This document shows positions 61,619 to 64,000 of a DNA stretch of 64,000 bases, piece by piece (position 1 is the stretch's first letter; every line of letters begins with the position of its first letter). Both the position numbers and the translations under genes were made by a program. The stretch lies in the NCBI RefSeq assembly GCF_001660485.1, contig NZ_CP013979.1:1674001-1738000 (forward strand), in the 5' to 3' direction. The DNA comes from Agromyces aureus. GTDB lineage: Bacteria; Actinomycetota; Actinomycetes; Actinomycetales; Microbacteriaceae. Under the pieces are notes generated by a model. It did no database searches. It was given only the letters and a program-made list of their open reading frames with translations, and was not told the DNA's origin.

Positions 61619-64000
61619 ATGCCAAGCCCCAGCGCCCCGTCGCAGCCCGATGCGACCCTCGTCGCACCCGACTCCGCGAGGCAGGCGGCGACCCTCGCCG
61701 AGGGCATCTCCGAGGGTGAGCACCATGCGGTGTTCGGGGCCCCGGGGTCCGGCAAGACGACGCTCGCGGTCGAGCTCGTCGCCGACCGCGTCGCGCGACT
61801 CGGGTACGGCGTCGACGACGTGCTCGTGCTCTGCGCGAGCCGGTCGACCGCCACCGCGCTCCGCGACCGCATCGCGGTGCGGCTCGGCGTGACGACCCGC
61901 GGTCCGCTCGCGCGCACGGCGAACTCCACGGCCTTCCAGCTCGTGCGCGCCTACACGGCGGCGCCCGTCACGCTGCTCACGGGCGGAGAGCACGACCGCA
62001 TCGTCGCCGACCTCGTCGAGGGCGGCATCCGCGACGGGTTCGGGCCCGCGTGGCCCGAACCGCTGACGCCCGAGGTGCGCGTGCTCAGGGGGTTCCGCAC
62101 CGAGTTGCGCGACCTGCTCATGCGTGCGGTCGAGCTCGGCATCGACGAGCGCGAGCTCGCCCGACTCGGCCAGGCGGCGGCCCGGCCCGAGTGGGTGGCG
62201 GCTGCCGACTTCATGTCCGAGTACTCCGACGTGAAGGACCAGGTGCGGCCGAACCAGTTCGACTCGGCCGAACTCGGCGCGTTCGCGGCGTCGATCGTGC
62301 GTCGCAGCGCCACCGAGCCTGATGCGGCCGCTGCGCTCGGCCAGCTCGCGGGGCTGCGGCTGCTCGTGGTCGACGACGCGCAGGAGACCACCGAGGCGTC
62401 GGCCTCGCTCATCGCCGCCTTCGCCGCGTGCGGGGTGCAGATCGTCGCGATCGGCGATCCGGATGTCGCGAGCAACGGGTTCCGCGGCGGCCGGCCCGAG
62501 CTGCTCGGCTCACTGAGCTCGATGCTCGACGGTGCGCCCGTTCGACGCATCGAACTCCCGATCGTGCACCGGGGCCGTCCCGAGATCGCCGAGGTCGTCT
62601 CGGGCGTGCGCGCCCACGTCGGCACGGCGCTCGGCGGCACCCACCGTTCCGCACGGCTGGCAGGTGGCGACGACGACACCGTGGCCGCGCCCGCGGTCGA
62701 TCCGCTCGCGCCCGTGCTCGGCATCGAGGCAGCCTCGGGCGCGGCCGAGCACCAGGCGATCGCCGCGCTGCTCCGCGAGCGGCACCTGCTCGACGGCGTG
62801 GCCTGGTCGCAGATGGCGGTCGTGCTGCGCTCGGGCGGCGACGTGCCGACCGTCGAGCGCGCGCTCGCGCTCGCCGACGTGCCGACCTCCGGCGCCGCAT
62901 CGGGGCTGGCCCTGCGCGACGCGCCCGCCGCCGCGGCGCTGCTCACCGCGTGCTCGTTCGTGCTCGGCCGCGAGCCGCTCACCGCCGAGCTCGCGGTCAC
63001 GCTGCTCACCGGACCGATCGGACGGCTGGACGGCATCGGGCTTCGACGACTGCGCCTCGCGCTCCGGCACGAGGAGCTCGCCGCCGGCGGCACTCGCACG
63101 GGCGACGAACTGCTCGTCGACGCGCTCTCAGCGCCCGGGGGGTTCGCGACGATCGACGCGGCGCCCGGCCGCCGCGCGGCGAGGCTCGCATCCGTGCTCG
63201 ACGACGCGGTGCAGGTGGGCCGCGCCGGCGGCACGATCGAAGAGGTCCTCTGGTCGCTCTGGGAGGGCGGCGGACTCGGCACCGAGTGGGGGCGGCAGGC
63301 CGCCGGCACGGGCGTGCTCGCCGACGAGGCCGATCGTTCGCTCGACGCCGCCGTGGCGCTGTTCTCGGCCGCCACCCGGTTCGTCGAGCGCGAGCCCGAG
63401 GCTCCCGCCGTGCGATTCGTCGACGAGGTGCTCGCGAGTGAGCTGCCCGAAGACTCGCTCGCGCCCAGGCGGACGACCGAGACCGTGCTCGTGACCACCC
63501 CGCAGGGCGTCGTCGGCCGCGAGTTCGACGTGGTCGTCGTGGCCGGGCTCCAAGACGCCGTGTGGCCGAACCTGCGCCCGCGCGGCACCCTCCTGCACGC
63601 CGGACTCCTGCCGCGCGTCGCGCAGGCGGCGCGAGCCGGTGCGCCGCTGCCCGGCGTCGAGACGCCGGCCGAGGTGCGGGCCGCCGTGCGCGACGACGAG
63701 CTGCGCATGTTCGTGCTCGCCGTCTCGCGGGCCCGACGACAGGTCGTGCTCGCCTGCACCGCGAACGACGACGAGCAGCCGTCGGTGCTCATGGGCTACG
63801 CCCGCGAGCGCGTGCGTGCGCGTCGGCGGCCGTTGCAGCTCCGCGCGCTCGTCGGCGCGCTGCGGCGCGAGGCCGTGACGGGCGATCCCGAGTCCGCGGC
63901 CGCACTGGCCCTCCTCGCCGAGGAGGGCGTGCCCGGCGCGAATCCGGCCGAGTGGTACGGCCTCGCCGACCTCTCGAGCGAGGCACCGCTCGTCGACCTC
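61619..64000 (+). CDS. adnA: AdnA-like UvrD-family helicase-nuclease subunit, 3' end outside window
   Basis: At least 794 residues are read and the frame is open to the window edge. It is a UvrD/Rep superfamily motor with Walker A GAPGSGKTT (40-48). The Walker B equivalent is VVDDAQETT (about 248), AIGDPD follows near 283, and LPIVHRG (motif IV-like), TTPQGVVGREFDVVVVAGLQDAVWPN (motif V) and AVSRARRQVVLACT (motif VI) come later. AdnAB is the actinobacterial double-strand-break end-processing helicase-nuclease. AdnA carries a RecB-like nuclease at the C-terminus, which is beyond the window. The context next to DUF3107 and the DEAD-box helicase matches the mycobacterial order. Motif II reads DDAQ rather than DExQ. 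Confidence 0.88.
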   Translation, partial: MPSPSAPSQPDATLVAPDSARQAATLAEGISEGEHHAVFGAPGSGKTTLAVELVADRVARLGYGVDDVLVLCASRSTATALRDRIAVRLGVTTRGPLARTANSTAFQLVRAYTAAPVTLLTGGEHDRIVADLVEGGIRDGFGPAWPEPLTPEVRVLRGFRTELRDLLMRAVELGIDERELARLGQAAARPEWVAAADFMSEYSDVKDQVRPNQFDSAELGAFAASIVRRSATEPDAAAALGQLAGLRLLVVDDAQETTEASASLIAAFAACGVQIVAIGDPDVASNGFRGGRPELLGSLSSMLDGAPVRRIELPIVHRGRPEIAEVVSGVRAHVGTALGGTHRSARLAGGDDDTVAAPAVDPLAPVLGIEAASGAAEHQAIAALLRERHLLDGVAWSQMAVVLRSGGDVPTVERALALADVPTSGAASGLALRDAPAAAALLTACSFVLGREPLTAELAVTLLTGPIGRLDGIGLRRLRLALRHEELAAGGTRTGDELLVDALSAPGGFATIDAAPGRRAARLASVLDDAVQVGRAGGTIEEVLWSLWEGGGLGTEWGRQAAGTGVLADEADRSLDAAVALFSAATRFVEREPEAPAVRFVDEVLASELPEDSLAPRRTTETVLVTTPQGVVGREFDVVVVAGLQDAVWPNLRPRGTLLHAGLLPRVAQAARAGAPLPGVETPAEVRAAVRDDELRMFVLAVSRARRQVVLACTANDDEQPSVLMGYARERVRARRRPLQLRALVGALRREAVTGDPESAAALALLAEEGVPGANPAEWYGLADLSSEAPLVDL

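Overview
The window is a contiguous, gene-dense piece of a high-GC actinobacterial chromosome, most likely a member of the Microbacteriaceae (an Agromyces/Microbacterium/Leifsonia-like organism). The genus is not certain. The evidence is the strongly G/C-ending codon use, the actinobacterial forms of several genes (DapD, a DUF3117 protein, a DUF3107 protein beside an AdnA-type helicase, a transmembrane-less MgtE-N/CBS protein beside DUF1003 and Mrp), an NrtR-led nad operon, and many promoters that place the start codon at the predicted transcription start (leaderless mRNAs). I see no tRNA, rRNA, CRISPR array, insertion sequence or prophage.

Layout. 1-2.7 kb: end of an Fpg/Nei glycosylase, a GNAT acetyltransferase and an APH-like phosphotransferase. 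2.7-4.8 kb: a fused PhzE/TrpEG-type anthranilate synthase on the minus strand, preceded by what reads as a complete tryptophan attenuator (a 12-residue leader peptide with two adjacent Trp codons, four alternating pairing segments and a terminator). 4.9-10.2 kb: a PrmC-related methyltransferase, a phosphoribosyltransferase, a substrate-binding/VWA protein and a DHA2 drug exporter. 10.3-16.5 kb (minus): a six-gene, mostly overlapping NAD operon nrtR-nadA-nadB-nadC-nifS-small ORF, with a 51-bp palindrome over its promoter. 16.75-21.7 kb: a tandem glycine riboswitch and gcvT-gcvH-gcvP. 21.8-23.1 kb: a small membrane protein behind a striking double operator, and a CPBP protease-like protein. 23.2-28.7 kb: a peptide ABC importer. 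29-36.7 kb: TypA, an M23 peptidase, an enoyl-CoA hydratase, a lipoprotein, a membrane protein, ferredoxin, DapC and citrate synthase. 36.8-44.6 kb: penicillin acylase, divergent dapD/dapE, a PIG-V-like membrane protein, DUF3117, an O-methyltransferase and TatB. 44.7-49.3 kb: an aldehyde dehydrogenase divergent from a GPH transporter and a sphingosine-phosphate-lyase-like PLP enzyme. 49.4-53.4 kb: lipoprotein, Mrp, DUF1003 and MgtE-N/CBS. 53.4-64 kb: stress-protein-like and PGPGW membrane proteins, Xaa-Pro aminopeptidase, EEP and PHP phosphoesterases, a DEAD-box helicase, a ferritin-like protein, DUF3107, and the start of an AdnA-like helicase-nuclease that runs off the window.

How the parts fit. 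Most of the window is housekeeping metabolism: NAD synthesis with its own cysteine desulfurase for the NadA iron-sulfur cluster, glycine degradation under glycine control, three lysine/diaminopimelate steps (DapC, DapD, DapE), peptide uptake and the entry step of the TCA cycle. The most notable signals are regulatory or at the DNA level: the Trp attenuator on a PhzE-like enzyme, the double TGAGG-N3-CCTCA operator, a recurrent leaderless promoter geometry, tandem duplications at gene 3' ends, and a heavily over-represented octamer GGATGCCG that appears in both orientations inside genes through otherwise disfavoured codons.
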